Shown: positions 32,912 through 45,387, counted from the first letter of the stretch. The stretch is DNA of 64,000 nucleotides from Falciphora oryzae (GCA_000733355.1 JNVV01000001.1:1820423-1884422), one strand, 5' to 3'. Translations and numbers: made by a program. Notes: generated by a model not told the origin, from the sequence alone.

Positions 32912-34328
32912 GGTGTTTAAAAGAGGCGTTCCTTAGCGGATCGTCCCTCGCCAATCCCCTGTCTCAATATGGCCCCAGGTATCGTCTTGTCTGCCCCATC
33001 TTCTTTCTTGTCCTACATACACCAGGTCTCCATTTGTCTTCTTTCCAGGCCCCCTTTACGTTCTCACTCTCCCCACGGGCAGGAAACTAGTGCCCCGTGC
33101 ATCACGATGACACGATGGATTGGCGCAGCGGCTCGCCGGCAGCAGCAGCAGTATGTAGCAGCACACACGACGTCTAAGGAGGCAGGTCGGTCACCAACAG
33201 CCAGTCGACTCACCACCCCTGCCAGGTCCCTCCAGGCCACCCCCTCGTGCCATGCCAATCTCACCGAGGTCCGCAAAACGGGGGTGTGTTCGGCAAACCG
33301 GGGGTTCAGACCGGGGTCCAAGCGAGAAGCACAAAAAGGTCCAGTCGAGCCCATTGGGCGTCAACGTTGGGTCGAAATCAAGGAAGTGGAGCGAGACTGC
33401 TGACCAGAAACTGACCGGAAGAAGGGACAGGCAGCTGTGAAGAAACCGGAAAAAAGAAAAGAAAAAAAAAAAAAAAAACACAAGTCCAGTACCGTGCGTA
33501 CTATGATTTTCATGAGAATCATGGATTCATTAGGCATGTGATCATGAGCTACATGTCTGGCTTGTGAGAGATGATGAGATCCATCCTCGGAACCCAAGTC
33601 GGATCAGCAAAGAGGATAAGGAAAAACAAGAAGGATAAGGAAAAGTTAAAAAAAAGACAAATGAGGAGCTGAAGAAAAGAAAAGAAGAAGAGAAAAAGAA
33701 AGCAAAAAGACACAAAACTCCCGAACAAGTGACCAGGCCCTTGGAACAAAAAACAAAAAGGTAAAATCCAGAACACGGGAGCGCGTTCCCTCGCCCACAC
33801 AACGCTCCTTGCTCCTCAGCTCCCTCTCGATCCCCATATCCTGATTAACACTTCCCTCGGGCCAAACTGTATGGCGACGCAATCTGGTAAAGCAACAGAA
33901 AACATGGAACACTCCCTTTTCTCTCACCGCAGTCAATCCAAACACCATCGAGGGCCAACCCGAGTGAGGCAAAAGTCATGCCCGCGTGCCTGCCGCCGTG
34001 GCTGATAGTGGGCTGCATGTCGGCGCGCGCCTGTGATGAATGTTTTGCGTGCTGCTCAGGCGAGGCGTACGCCACCTCCCCCACACCCCAGCCTGCCGGC
34101 CGACTTGGAGTGCCGGCAAGTCAGAAAAAGCTAGACGAGATGCCTGACTCTCTCTCATGGGGGTTGCCGGAAGCTAGATTCTCCTCCGGCAATGAAAGTG
34201 GCGCTCAATCGCCCTGTGTGGAATCAAACCGCAGGCCGTTCCCCAGATGAGAAAAAAAATAGGGCTGGAGAGAAAGGTGAGTGGGAAGAAACAGGGCTGG
34301 CGGTGCCGAGTCTTCAGACCGCCTCTAT

Positions 34329-37109
34329 TCAAGACAACCAGAAATCGCGAACCTTGCCGTCCTCCCGGGGGCGGTCCGAAGGCGCAGCAGCAACAGCGGC
34401 TATGGCCGAAGTGGGAGAAAGCACAGGCGCCCCGCCGCCAGCAGCTCCAGGGAGCCCCAGGTCCAACTTGGGCATGTCCAACTTGGGAGCTGGCTCCTCG
34501 AGCTTCTTGCGGGCGTCAGGGGTGAGACCCTTGGCCTTGGGCGGGCTCCGGGGCTGCTCGGGCGGAGGGGGCCCGTAGCGGACGTCCCGGACGTCCCAGC
34601 CGTCGTCGTGGGCGGCCGCGACCCATGTTCGCAGGCCGTCGTGCACGGCGCCGTAGAACTTCTCCTTGCACAACCTGAGGCTTCCGCCCAGACACCGCTC
34701 CCAGCCCGACACCTTGAACTGCTCCCGCAGCTCGTTGCGCCGCAAACGGCCGGGCGTGCATGCCAGGATGGCGTTCATGAGCTCGAGGTGCGACGCTAGG
34801 TAGTTGGTTGCGTCCCATTCCACCCCGCCCACGTAAGGGGCCGCAGGGACCGGCGGCCGCTCCTGCGGGAAGTGGCGCATCATGTAGGCCACCTGCGGGT
34901 CCTGGGTCGCAGCGGGAGGCGGCATGTCTGGTACGATGGACGATTTCGCCGGTGCTGATGCCGATGCTGTTGTTGATGTTGATGACGCCGCGCCATCGAG
35001 CGGCTGGCCGCCTTTGGTGCACTTGTCGGCGGGCAGCGATACCACGTTGAGCTGGTGCAGGAAGATCCAGAAGACCTCCTTAGTCACGCTGACTGCTTCC
35101 TTGCACCAGACCCGGTAAGGCCGCTCCTTGCGCATCTCCAGCACGAAGCTGACGGGCCTCTCCTCCTCCTTGCCTTCCTGGTCCCGCAGGTACGACAGCA
35201 CAGTGGCCGCGCGGGAGACCCGCTCCTGCCACGGCGCGCTCTCGATGTAGGCGAAGAGGATCGAGGTTACAATGTTGCGCGTCGTGAACTCGCTCGGCCC
35301 CTTCTTCTCCGGGTCGAAGATCATGCCGAGCAGCGCCGGGAATAATGTCCCCTGGATTGTGTGCAGGTACTGCATCGCCAGTGCCGTCGTGCAGAGTGCT
35401 TTGAGGCACAGTAGGTTCTCGTGCAGTAGCGCATCCTCATGCTCCTCTCTAGTGTTCTCGGCGCGTCAGTCAGCCGCCCGTGTGCATGTGCAGGATGCAC
35501 CCAGTATGTGCTGGCATATCACTTACCTCCATTCAACCTCCATGATGCGGTTGAGCAGATCGACGACCTCAGCCATGCCCCCCTGGCGAATAAAGTCCTC
35601 GATCCACGCAACCGTCTCGTTCCGGAGGATCAGCCGCAGCTTGTGCAGCTTGCCCACCTCGACCTGCTCCGGCTTCTGCACCTTGCGCATGTATGACACG
35701 AAGTCAGCCGGGGTCGGCTGCGACTTGGCTTTGGAGAAGAAACCAGCGCCCGTCGAGGCCGATCCGCCGGATGAGGGCCTGGTGTCGCTGACGATGCTCT
35801 CGCTCGACTTGGACCGGAAGTGCCGCCCCAGCGTGCCCTCCGTCTTCTTCTTGGTCGGCGATGACGACGCCTTGTTCCCCTTGGACAGAGTGAAGCTCAT
35901 GCCCCGGCCGTGTTTGGACTTGCTCGACTTCTCCTTCATGGAGCCCGCAACAGTCTTTTGGGTGGCCTCCGTGTCCCTCTCGGAACTCTGCCGCTGCTGC
36001 TGCTGCTGCTGCCCTTGTTGCTCGGCCTTTGCCTGGGTTTCGGCCCAGTCCTGACGGATGAACTCCATCTTGATGGTGGCGTTCAGGTTGCGCATCTTGT
36101 ACCTCTGGTTCTCGGGGATGTTGCGCCTGTCTAGCATGGCCTCGAGGTGGGTGTCGATATCCTTCGGATCCATTGTCGGCTCTGGGCTCTGGGCACCCGA
36201 CACCGGGCCCCTGGTTGTCCTGGCCGCAAGGCCGGAGAAGGCGTTCATGACCTTCCCGCGTGTCGTTTTCTCCTTCTTGTTCCACGTCTGAGACTTCTGG
36301 GACCGCAACGCTCCCCCGGGCGGGGGGTCCCGGGGGCCGCCGACCGCTCCGGTCTGTGCCAGCTTGGCCTGCACCTGCTGGCTCAGATCGGTCTTGCTGG
36401 GCTTGTGATAGGGCTGGAAGGACTTTGGCCTCTGCCTCAGAGGCGGCTTGGCGTCAATGGAGTCAGCCAGGCTGGTCGAGGAGGCCGACACATAGCCGCC
36501 GGCACTGTTGATGAAGACGTCGCTGGTGCTGTTGGAGCCTGACCGCTGGTCCCCAGAGCCACTGGTGCAGAACTGGGCGTATATCGGAGGGGGCTGCGAG
36601 GACCCGTTGGCGACGGTGCCCTCCGGGGTGCGGTTCTCCTTGTCCTTGAGGGGCTTGCCGCCCTCCTCCTGCAGGCCCTTGAGATCGCGGGACGACTTCG
36701 GGCGGCTGAGGAGGGTGGTCAGGTTGTTGGACGATTTGGTCTTCTTGGGCTTCGTCGGAGAGGACTGTTTGGTGGCGAGGGACTTGAGCGAGATGTTGAC
36801 GAAGCTCTTCTGGGGCGAGCGGGGAGGCTGTTCCTGTTGCTGCTGCTGCTGGTTGTGATGGAGCTCGCCCAGAGGGCGCTGGAAACCCGGGATTCCCATC
36901 TCGACTGGACTGGCCGGTGAGAAGGGCTGGGGGACGGCGTCGTTGAAGGCCCGTCTTTCCTGGGGCTGCTGCTGTTCTATCGCGATGGAAGAAGGCAGAC
37001 CCGAGCCGCCCGAGTTGTTGCGGCGGTGGATGAAGGACTTGAGGACCGACTTGGGTCGCTCCCTGCGGTCGGTAGCATCTGGATTTATGACATTATGTGG
37101 GCCCCCCAT
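34329..37109 (-). CDS. Formin-type GBD/FH3 (armadillo) protein without FH2, Rid1-like
   Basis: Two exons on the minus strand, 37109-35527 and 35448-34329, giving 900 residues. The N-terminal third is disordered and basic (RPKSVLKSFIHRRN, Ser/Pro/Gln-rich). The formin-type GTPase-binding/FH3 region spans about residues 313-720: DIDTHLEAMLDRRNIPEN, MRNLNATIKMEFI, a disordered insert, FVSYMRKVQKPEQVEV, LRLILRNETVAWIEDFI, GGMAEVVDLLNRIMEVEW, then across the intron HEDALLHENLLCLKALC and GTLFPALLGMIFDPEK. No poly-proline FH1 or actin-binding FH2 domain follows; the protein ends in a Pro/Ala-rich tail. Proteins with this layout (Rid1 type) bind active Rho/Rac/Cdc42 GTPases and act in polarity. Target GTPase unknown. 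An additional short upstream coding exon is possible. Confidence 0.82.
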
Positions 37110-38951
37110 GGTTGCCAGAGCAAGAGATTACCGAGGAGCTGAGACGACGGCAAGGAATGCCTTGGTCTCACCCGAAAACAAAGAGGGAAAAGAAAGAAAC
37201 AAAAATTGATGCAGATGGAATGCGATGCAGTGCAAGGCTATGCTTGACGAGGCCAACGCAGAGAATACGGACAAGAAGCCAAAAAAAAAAAGTGATGCTA
37301 TTATTTACGCCATTGCCGCTCCGAGAGGCAGTCCCGATGGCTGGAGGAGAAGACGATGATTGTCAACGGCGGGCACGCCAACGCTATCTTTGGTCTTCAA
37401 AGTGGGTGACGTTACGTTGCTCAGCTGCGGTGCTTGCGGGGGAAGCACCCCTGTCTGTTGATTACCGAGCCGCAGTCTGTTGGCGTAGCAACGCCAGGTC
37501 CCGCGTCCTCACATCACACGCGACGGCCAATCGGGGCAGAGCACCGCACAGCAGCTCCATCCACTCTGGTGCGACCTGACGTCGATAGCTCAAACTTTCG
37601 GCGTCCTCACGGGCAAGAGGAAAGCTCTTGTTGAAAACCAAAAAGACCTACAACAATGAAGGGGGAAAAAATGACGAAAAAAAAGACTAAGAAAAGCAAA
37701 AACCTAGAGGAGATTGATAGGACATCAATCCTAACATGACGACCCATTTCAAATGATGTTTACGACAACGCTGTTTGTCTTGGCGAAGAAGCAAGCAAAA
37801 CAATCCCTTTTACCCCAACTTCTCGGCAGCTGAACCAACGTGAGATTTGCTGGCGCTCTTAGTGCGGCGTCTGACCGCCCCGAGCCTTGCACACCGTCTT
37901 CCATCGTGCGACCACTCCGATCCAGTAGCCAAACTCCATATCCAGCCATATCGCACGGTCGACCGGCCATCATGCGAGGCCGTGTGGCCATCCCCGGCCC
38001 GCCGCCATGCCCTTGTGTGTGACCGCCGCGTGCTTCACCGAAACTCGCAGTTGAGGGGAGATGCCCGGCGGGGTTGGGTAGCCCGGCCGCTTTGCCCGGC
38101 CACGGCGAGTTTTGTGACTTGGACAAGACAGTCTCCGTGCGCCACACCCGCCCCGTGCAGGACTCTGTGATTGGCTTTCTGTCGATGACGATCCAACGCG
38201 ATGCTGTATTTTCGTTACCCTCTTGGGGTCGGTTGGTGCACTCTGCATCCTTGGGTCTGCGAGAAGTCTGCCCGACATTTGTTGGGCAGCTGGAAGAGTG
38301 AAGGGAATTTGTATGCATGATAACCCCGGGGGTTGCATACACAAACTATACAATGAGGGCACTATGTACATGAGACGCATCTCCGATGCAGCAACTCCCA
38401 ATGAATCACAAATAGTATACACAAATGGCAACATCAAGGTGGAAACCGGGGAGCGAGGGATTGAAATGTAAATGCCATAGAAAAGGAGAAAAAAAAAAAG
38501 AAAAAAAAAGGATGGTTGAAAAGGGGCATAGTGCCAAACCTCGTAACCTCTCCCCTTGGCTAGTACATGTGAGGAAAAGGAGCCAGCAATGTGCCAGACG
38601 AAGCGAAAAAAAGGTACAGCCCGCTCCCTATGGAGACGAAATCAACAAAGAGCGAACAGCAGTGGTATCCAAGGAAGGCGTAAATCGAATCCGGAACAAA
38701 TAAGAAATCCTCCGAGTCCCATCCCATCCCGCCCGGTCCCAACGTTCATTCCGTCCATCGCTGAGCAGGCATCCTTTTACGAGTACCGATTCGTAACCCA
38801 TTCTCGTTCCAAAAACAAATAGAAAAGGGGAAGTAAGAGTCGGCAGTCCTCTCAATACCAGGCTAGTTGGTTCGGGTGTCCATTGCCCCAGATGGGCTCC
38901 CTTCCTTCAGGCCAACCGAGCCTTTTTAGTTTTATTCTCTTTTTGCTGTGG
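37110..38951. other. Intergenic: promoter of the GBD/FH3 gene and 3' side of the RTA1-like gene
   Basis: No gene seen. A-rich runs lie near 37,281 and 37,665-37,690, with more near 38,490-38,510. A TGACGTC segment at about 37,578 resembles a CRE-type site. Confidence 0.45.
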
Positions 38952-40369
38952 TTACCACAGCGCCTCATCTCGGACCATATCTGACTGCCTTGGCGACATT
39001 CTCTTGGAGCTTCGCCGCTGCTGCCCCTGGCTCCCGGCAGAGTTGAGCGGTGGGCTGTTGGCTGGAGACCCGTTGGGGTCGTAGGGCGCGACGTGGATCG
39101 GCCTGGGCGGCGGCTTGTACAGGTTGGGGTACTGCAGGTGGCCGGGAATCTGGTGCTCGTACGGCTTGGGCGTCCTGCTGGGGCGCTGGCGGCGCGACAC
39201 GTAGTAGCTGCCCGGGTTGGAGCCGGGAGACCCGAGGGCGTACTCGCCCGAGTTGACACCGCCATAAGGCCCGCTATAACCACGGCGGCGGCCGCCATGC
39301 TGCTTGTGGGGAGATGTCTCGCCCCAGCCATGGCCACCGAAAGCGGCAGCCGGCGCGGCCAGCGTCACGAGGAGGCAGGCGAACAAGACGACGGCCGAGT
39401 CAAGGACCAGGTTGATGGTGGGCGACTGGAAAACCATCGAGTCGAAGCCCGCCGATAGCTGGATGATGCGCGTTACCGTCCGTGCCAAGAGGAAAGCGGC
39501 CGAGATCTGAAGGCCTGGGGGAAGGAACAATTGTTGTTAGTTTAGTTCCCTCATTTCATGCATCCCACCACAAAGTCTCGACGATGCGCCCCGCCCTCGC
39601 ATCCACGTAGACTCACAGACAAGGAACACCCGGAATCGCGGAGCCAAGTAGATAGACGCATGTGTGCTATCTAGCCATTCTTGGTGCCTCGTGAGTCTGA
39701 AAATGAAGATATAATAGATAGCAAAGAATGATACGAGGCTCAGAACTTGGATGCCCATCCCAGCGAGGAGGATATTTATTCCTTGGTTCATCTGGAAGGC
39801 AGGTTGTGTCAGAGGTCATCAAAAGTCCTCATGTCCGAAGACAGAAAATCAAACGTGGGTATGTGAAAAGAGAAGAAGCTCTGACTCACCTCTGGGCTGG
39901 ATATTCCACCAGCAGAGAAGATACAGCCAACAACTTGGAACGCTAGGGTAAAGACGTCGAACCCGAAGAAGACCATGCCTATCCACAGGGGCGATGGAAT
40001 AACAAAGTAACGATCTCCATAGACGGCTAGTATGTGCGGGAGCACGACGTATATGGCAGCCGTGATCAGTGTCGGGCCCGCGCTGGTGCAGATCATGTAG
40101 AGTGTGAAGTAGGAGCGGCTGGCCATGTCGTCGCGAAGCAAGATCCTGCCCAGGTGCCCTGCCGCCTCGAGCAACAGGCCGCTGATGAAAAAGAGGGCAT
40201 AAAGTGGTGTGCAGTGGCGAACCCCGAGGTAGAGGTTGAATGGGACCAGGAGGGCGAAGGCTGAGAGGATAAACGCGTTGCCGGGCAGGTGCGGCTGCAG
40301 GAAAAAGAAGCCGCCCGGCACAGGACACGAATCGGGCCCGCAGGGTTCCATAGTGAGAGGGGACGACAT
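38952..40369 (-). CDS. RTA1-family seven-helix membrane protein
   Basis: Three exons on the minus strand, 40369-39890, 39791-39617 and 39514-38952, giving 405 residues. Hydrophobic helices follow one another as expected for the RTA1/RTM1 family: AFILSAFALLVPFNLYLGV, then ALFFISGLLLEAAGHLGRILL, TLYMICTSAGPTLITAAIYVV, MVFFGFDVFTLAFQVVGC, LLAGMGIQVLSLVSFFAIYY, an amphipathic LQISAAFLLARTVTRIIQL helix, and LVLDSAVVLFACLLVTLAAP. The GH-x-GR type motif in helix 2 is typical. The C-terminal 130 residues are cytoplasmic, Pro/Gly/Tyr/Arg-rich and disordered. Yeast members (Rta1, Rsb1) link to sterol-drug resistance and sphingoid-base export; the substrate here is unknown. A 3.2-kb gene-free region separates it from the divergent lipase gene. 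Confidence 0.87.
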
Positions 40370-43300
40370 GATGGGCGATATACGGGCTCTGCTGGTCTGC
40401 TGCGGCTGCTGTATCTGATTTTAGTGCTGCTTCTGCTTCTGCTGCTTGCTAGCAGGCAAGGGCGGGTTCAGGGAGGAACGCTGTCGCTTTGTCGCGTCGT
40501 CTGTGGTGGTGGCAGATCGCACTCCATCCGCTGCTTTCGCATGGGGCCTGGAGCTCTTCTGTTGCCGATGTTGCTGCTCTGCTTCCCTGCTCCTCCTTGC
40601 TGTTGCAAGTCGAGGCAGAGAGGTGGCAATCCGGTAGCAGCACCGGGAGCGTGGCACCGGCAATAGAGACCAAAAAGAAACGAACGAACGGTAAGAGCCG
40701 GACGGCCACACACAAGTTATATCGGATAGCCAGCTGTGAGCGGATGTGGGCCGAAAGCTCCCAAGACTAGACTTCGCGCAGATGGGCGGCACTGATGGCG
40801 CTTAGGTCCGGGAGTGGATGGCGAGGGGGGACAGGGAGGAGCCTGGACGATGTAGGTAGTAGGGTAGGAAGCTACCGCGGAGGACAGGGGTCGGGGATGC
40901 GGCGGAAACCAGGAAAGGCAGAGACGTGGGTGGATTCCGGTTATGCAGCCTGCCTGCCTGGCTACTACATACCACGCACAGCCTACCAAAGTAGGCATTT
41001 GCCAGGTGACTTGCCCGCAACTGGAAGGGCGAGGCAGAGAGAGGGTGAGAAAGGGCATTCTCGAGTGGGTGGGTGGGCGTGTACCAACAAACGTGACACT
41101 TCCCGGGATCTGCAAAACAACAGAGCGTCCTTGCATGAGATAGCAGGCAAGTCTTGTCCAACGCTCAAGCAGCCAACTAGGCTGCCCAGGAACAACTACC
41201 GTCTGCCGGGGCGATAGAACCGGGGAGAGGCAGGACATGGTTGGCACCAACGCTGCATTGCGATCCCTCATGCAAGAAGGCAAGGCTCTAGTTCGGCAGT
41301 TGTGGCTGTTGGCAAGGGATTTATGGGGTGTCCTGCGTTGGCACGATCCACGACATGCGACCATATTCTCCAGGAACGGCCGGTGAAAGTGTCCGGTTGG
41401 ATGGAGAGCTGCTCCCAGAACATGCCAACGACGGGTGTGGCCTTTGGTGGCGTCGAGGAGGAAGAAGGGGGGCCAGTCAGGCTGGGCGGGAGATGGGCCG
41501 ACGGGAACGTAACGCTAGGGCGCAAGTCACGCTAGTGACTGAACCGCAGGCCTTAGTCTAAACGTTATCGTGGTGGTTGTCATTTTTGCCGGGTCCCGGG
41601 CCCCATGGCGGCCGAACGTGCGGGCAGGCGAGGTGGGCATCACGGATGGGGGCCAGAGAGGGCAGGGGGCTGAACGGCAAGGTTGGCCTGCTACTGGCGG
41701 GCAATTTGCCTGGGCAGCCTCTTCGTTACCGGTTGCACGGATCGGGCGCTTAGACCCCACTTCCAGGGCAGCTGGGGGCGGCCATTGGCTCGCTTGCACA
41801 TGCTGTTGGTTGTTGGTTGTCGGTCGTGCTCATCAAGTCAGCGAATCGCAGCTCTGCCGTCAACGCCCGACCCCACCCCCAGTCGGCGACCCCTGCCACG
41901 AGTTGGAAGCACAGATGAGTGAGTGATTGCGCGCATGGATGGGTTTCCACACACACCACACCTGGCCATGGCTGGTCCCGTTGGATGCACTGGCCCGCGG
42001 TTTCTTTGCTTCTGCTCCGCAGATTTCCGTCCATCATCCCCCGCCCCTCTGCGGGGTCCAATGTGATGGATGTGTTGGATGTGGCACCATGTTCTGGCTT
42101 GGGAGTGACTCTGCTCTAGCGATGGGTCGTTGATAAATGAATAAAGCCGTCGCTCGTGAGCAACCCCCAAGCTCGACACCTAGCCAAGGCAAGGCGGAGG
42201 CGAGGTCAGCCAAGGGACGGAGCGAAGCAACATCACCACACCCTCCCACACCCCTAGGGTCGCGGTGTGGGCAGGCTGCTCGCTATCAGCTAATTTACGA
42301 GTGGTGGCACAGGGATAAGCAAGGACTGGACAGGCTGAGGACACCTTTCAGAACGGCGGGCGATACCACAGCATGTTGGGGTTTCTGGGCAGGACGGGCA
42401 TCCGTATGACCTGTCAGTTCCCCGTTCGTCCCCGCCCGCCCGCGAAGACGCCGAGCTCTGCGCCCAAGACGGCGATGCAATATGCAATGCGGCTTGTCGG
42501 TGTTGGCAAGTGACACAGGGCTTGGGTGTTGCATCGAGCGATCAGTCCAGAGCCCGGCAAGCTTTCAGGCGTGAGGGCCTACAGGAGCGCTCACGACCGA
42601 CCGCGCTCGAGGACTCGTATGGCCCAATTGATTTGACGCGGTAGACGCTCGCTCGACGGCCAAGCTAGACCGGATCCAGCGTCAGGAAAACCGGCAAAGG
42701 GGAGAAGGGCAAAGGGGTGGTAGGATGGCACGTCGGCAAAAACTTGGCGCAGGACGGCGCTGGTCGGGGCGCTTATAAGTCTGCTTCGGGGACTCCATCT
42801 GCTGCTGCCAGAGCCAGCCACAGCCCAGCACCCACCGCTAAGCGCGGAGGACACGCTGCAGTGCTCCTCGACAGACGCAGCATAGCGGGGGCTGCGCCAA
42901 ATCACCCAACAGGGTGCGACGGCGGCTTGAAAGTGCCGCGGCCGAGGGACGCTTTCTGCTCTTTTCGCCTCCGCTTTAGCGGCGAAAAAGCCGACCGGAG
43001 ATCTTGCCCAAAGAGAGGGGCAGGAAAGCCGCGATGAGGCGTTGGTTTGTCGAGAGTGGGTTGGGCAGGTCGTCACATCACAATTGAGTTGGGTGAATCA
43101 TGGTTGGGAGGCCCCTGCCAGAATCTGCTCGGCTTGCCCCGCCCGCACAGGCACACTCAATCTCAAAGCCAAATCAGGTCCTAGCGCACTTTCTCTTCTG
43201 CTTCTCCCGCGACGCGCTTATCACGTGTCGCCGTGCCAAGGAACCCGTCTGTGCTCTTCCCGCTGGCCGCCAAACCCAAAGGAGAATGAGTGCTGACGTC

Positions 43301-43589
43301 GTGACGTCGTCAACCATTCATCCGTGTTTTCTCCGCCGTCCACCGCGATCCTCCGACGGCCAACAGTGGAGGACCGCCCCTGCAGGAAAGCTTCTTTTAG
43401 CTAGGGCTACTTTCCATGGCGCCTGCCCCTGAGCGTCCATAACCACAACCGTTCAGGTACGGACCTTGTGGTGCAGATGTCGTCTGGTGCCAGCTCGAAC
43501 AACACCAGACGAGATATCAAAGGGAAACATGAAAGCTACGGCCACCATGATATGCAGCCTGAAATTACTGAACGGAACCTCCTGAACAA
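40370..43589. other. 3.2-kb gene-free divergent intergenic region
   Basis: No gene recognised on either strand; open frames are short and rich in Arg, Ser and Cys. This region must hold the promoters of the RTA1-like gene (minus) and the lipase gene (plus). Near 43,300 there is a CTGACGTCGTGACGTCG segment with two TGACGTC (CRE-type) cores 9 bp apart, about 290 bp upstream of the lipase start. Confidence 0.5.
43294..43309. promoter_or_regulatory. Two adjacent CRE-type cores upstream of the lipase gene
   Basis: Two TGACGTC heptamers, 9 bp apart start to start, about 285 bp before the start codon of the Tgl2-like lipase. TGACGT(CA) is the core for ATF/CREB-type bZIP factors, which act in fungal stress responses. 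A role here is inference. Confidence 0.35.
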
Positions 43590-44805
43590 ATGTACAACAC
43601 ACTGATCCGGCGGCCCCTTGCCAGGCTAGCATGTTTCCGGCCCAGGGGCACCAACACTCGGTGGTTCGGACAGACTGCTAGCCGCCGCAACGCCGCGGGA
43701 GAAGGCGATCCCAGGCTTGAGGAGACTCTGGGGAGGGAGATTACAGACGACTATGCTACGCTGCGGTTCAATTACGGTAGTATATATTCCTCCCGACCAC
43801 AGAATAGTTCCAACGAAATACAAAGGAAAAGAAACAAACAAATGCTACTACGCCAGCCCCGTCTTGTTCTAACAAAGCTTCCCCGGCAGCAAGCCCAAAG
43901 CTGCCGGTCGTGCTAGCCCACGGCCTGCTCGGCTTCGCCACCTTAGAGCTAGCGCAGCTCTTCCCGCCCATCGAGTACTGGCACGGCATCCGCGCGGCGC
44001 TCGAGGCCCGCGGCGTGACCGTCGTCACGCCCGCCGTGCCGGCCTCGGCCTCGATCCAGGTGCGCGCCGCCCGCCTGGCCGAGCAGATCGCCACCGCCGT
44101 CCCCGCGGGAACGCCCGTCAACATCGTCGCGCACTCGATGGGCGGGCTCGACGCCCGCCTCATGGCCTCGCCCGCCTTCGAGCCCGAGCTGCTCTCCACG
44201 AGCGCCAAGGTCGGCCGCCGGCTCAACGTCGCGTCCCTGGTGACCGTCTCGACGCCGCACCACGGCAGCTCCTACGCCGATCACGTCATCGGCGCCCTGG
44301 GGCCGCGCCGCTTCGAGCGCGGGCGGGGGCTGCTCGCCTCGGCCACGGGCTGGCGCGACACGGGCGCCTTTGAGCAGCTGACGCCGCGCTACATGGACGG
44401 CGTCTTCAACCCGGCCACCCCAGACCACCCGGGCACGGCCTACTTCTCCTACGGCGCCATGACCGACGGCCGCCCGCCGCTCCTGTCGCCCTTCCGCGCC
44501 TGCCACCGCGTCATAGAGGAGTGCGAGGGGCCCAATGACGGGCTCGTCTCCGTCCGCAGCGCCCGGTGGGGGTCGTACCGCGGCACCATCAGGGGGGTCA
44601 CGCACCTGGGGCTCATCAACTGGACCAATCGCCTCGGCTGGTCTGTGAGGAGAATGCTGGGCCAGAAGGAAACGTGAGATCTTCTGGAACTTCGGGGGTA
44701 GTGACTTGTCGGATCCATGGCTAACATTCTTTCCTTCCTATCAGTTTCAATGCACTGGCATTCTACCTCGACATAGTAGACACGCTTGCAAAAGAAGGAT
44801 ACTGA
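43590..44805 (+). CDS. Mitochondrial triacylglycerol lipase, Tgl2-like
   Basis: Three exons, 43590-43776, 43890-44673 and 44745-44805, giving 343 residues. The alpha/beta-hydrolase core starts with LPVVLAHGLLGF (oxyanion strand), and the nucleophile elbow is VAHSMGG with Ser145. The likely triad partners are Asp279 (GPNDGLVS) and His301 (VTHLGLIN). STPHHGSS, the WRDTGAFEQLT segment and YFSYGA fit the bacterial-type lipase group to which yeast Tgl2, a mitochondrial triacylglycerol lipase, belongs. The first 40 residues are Arg-rich with almost no acidic residue (MYNTLIRRPLARLACF), a good mitochondrial presequence. The short last exon encodes the final helix (NALAFYLDIVDTLAKEGY). Substrate and physiological role are inferred. 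Confidence 0.88.
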
Positions 44806-45387
44806 GACAATCCGTTCTCATCCTGTAATATGTTTTTTTTCTCCTGATCTGTTACGCATCGCATAGCGTCACGGAATAGGCACGCCAGGGAATTGCAGTG
44901 CCTGTAATGTTTGCTCTTGTACGTACCCCGCGAATCGATCGCCCCTCCTTCTTATTCCGGGTATTGTGTTCAATTAGATCTCGTTACAAGACGATGTAAA
45001 GGTATATAATGGCTGTTGAGATAAAATACTGTGCCCTTGACTGAATTGCGAAGCCGAGTGATGGGCACGAAAGGTGAATATTCTAATGCCATATGCTCTC
45101 CAAATGATATTAAATATATAATACTACAGACAAAAAGAGGAAAATGTAGTTTAAGATTCAAAATGGAGAGACTCCGCGGGACGACATTCGAAATCTTTCC
45201 ATGCCACTCGGATATCATAATAGCAACCAAGTTTTTCGAACAGTATAACCCCCCAGGTTTGCTATTGGTTTGTTTGCGCCAAGACGTGATGCCATAACCG
45301 TCCACATATTTATCCCAGCTTTGCAGATATCGACACGCTCTCTCGTACTTCTTGAAAACATCTCGTCATAGCACAGGACCGGCTCTC
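44806..45387. other. Convergent 3' regions, AT-rich
   Basis: Space between the lipase stop and the PX-protein stop. It is locally AT-richer than its surroundings (about 44,990-45,140). No gene seen. Confidence 0.45.

Larger units (their letters stand above)
27074..34328. other. 7.3-kb gene-poor region with many simple repeats
   Basis: I read both strands and found no frame with a recognisable domain, sensible codon use or paired splice sites. The longest open frames (up to about 210 codons) are low in complexity or dominated by Arg, Ser and Cys. The region contains many simple tracts: (GCAG)5 at 27331-27350, (CAAAAA)4 at 28224-28247, (CAC)6 at 31071-31088, a 65-base pure purine run at 31706-31770, T18 at 32317-32334, A21 at 32891-32911 and A17 at 33462-33478. 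It lies between the WBP2-like gene promoter and the 3' end of the GBD/FH3 gene. A noncoding RNA cannot be excluded. Confidence 0.55.

Noticed and set aside
32870..32930. A21 run as the poly(A) tail of a retrotransposed element
   Set aside because: No reverse-transcriptase-like, LINE or processed-gene sequence precedes it, and no target-site duplication was evident.
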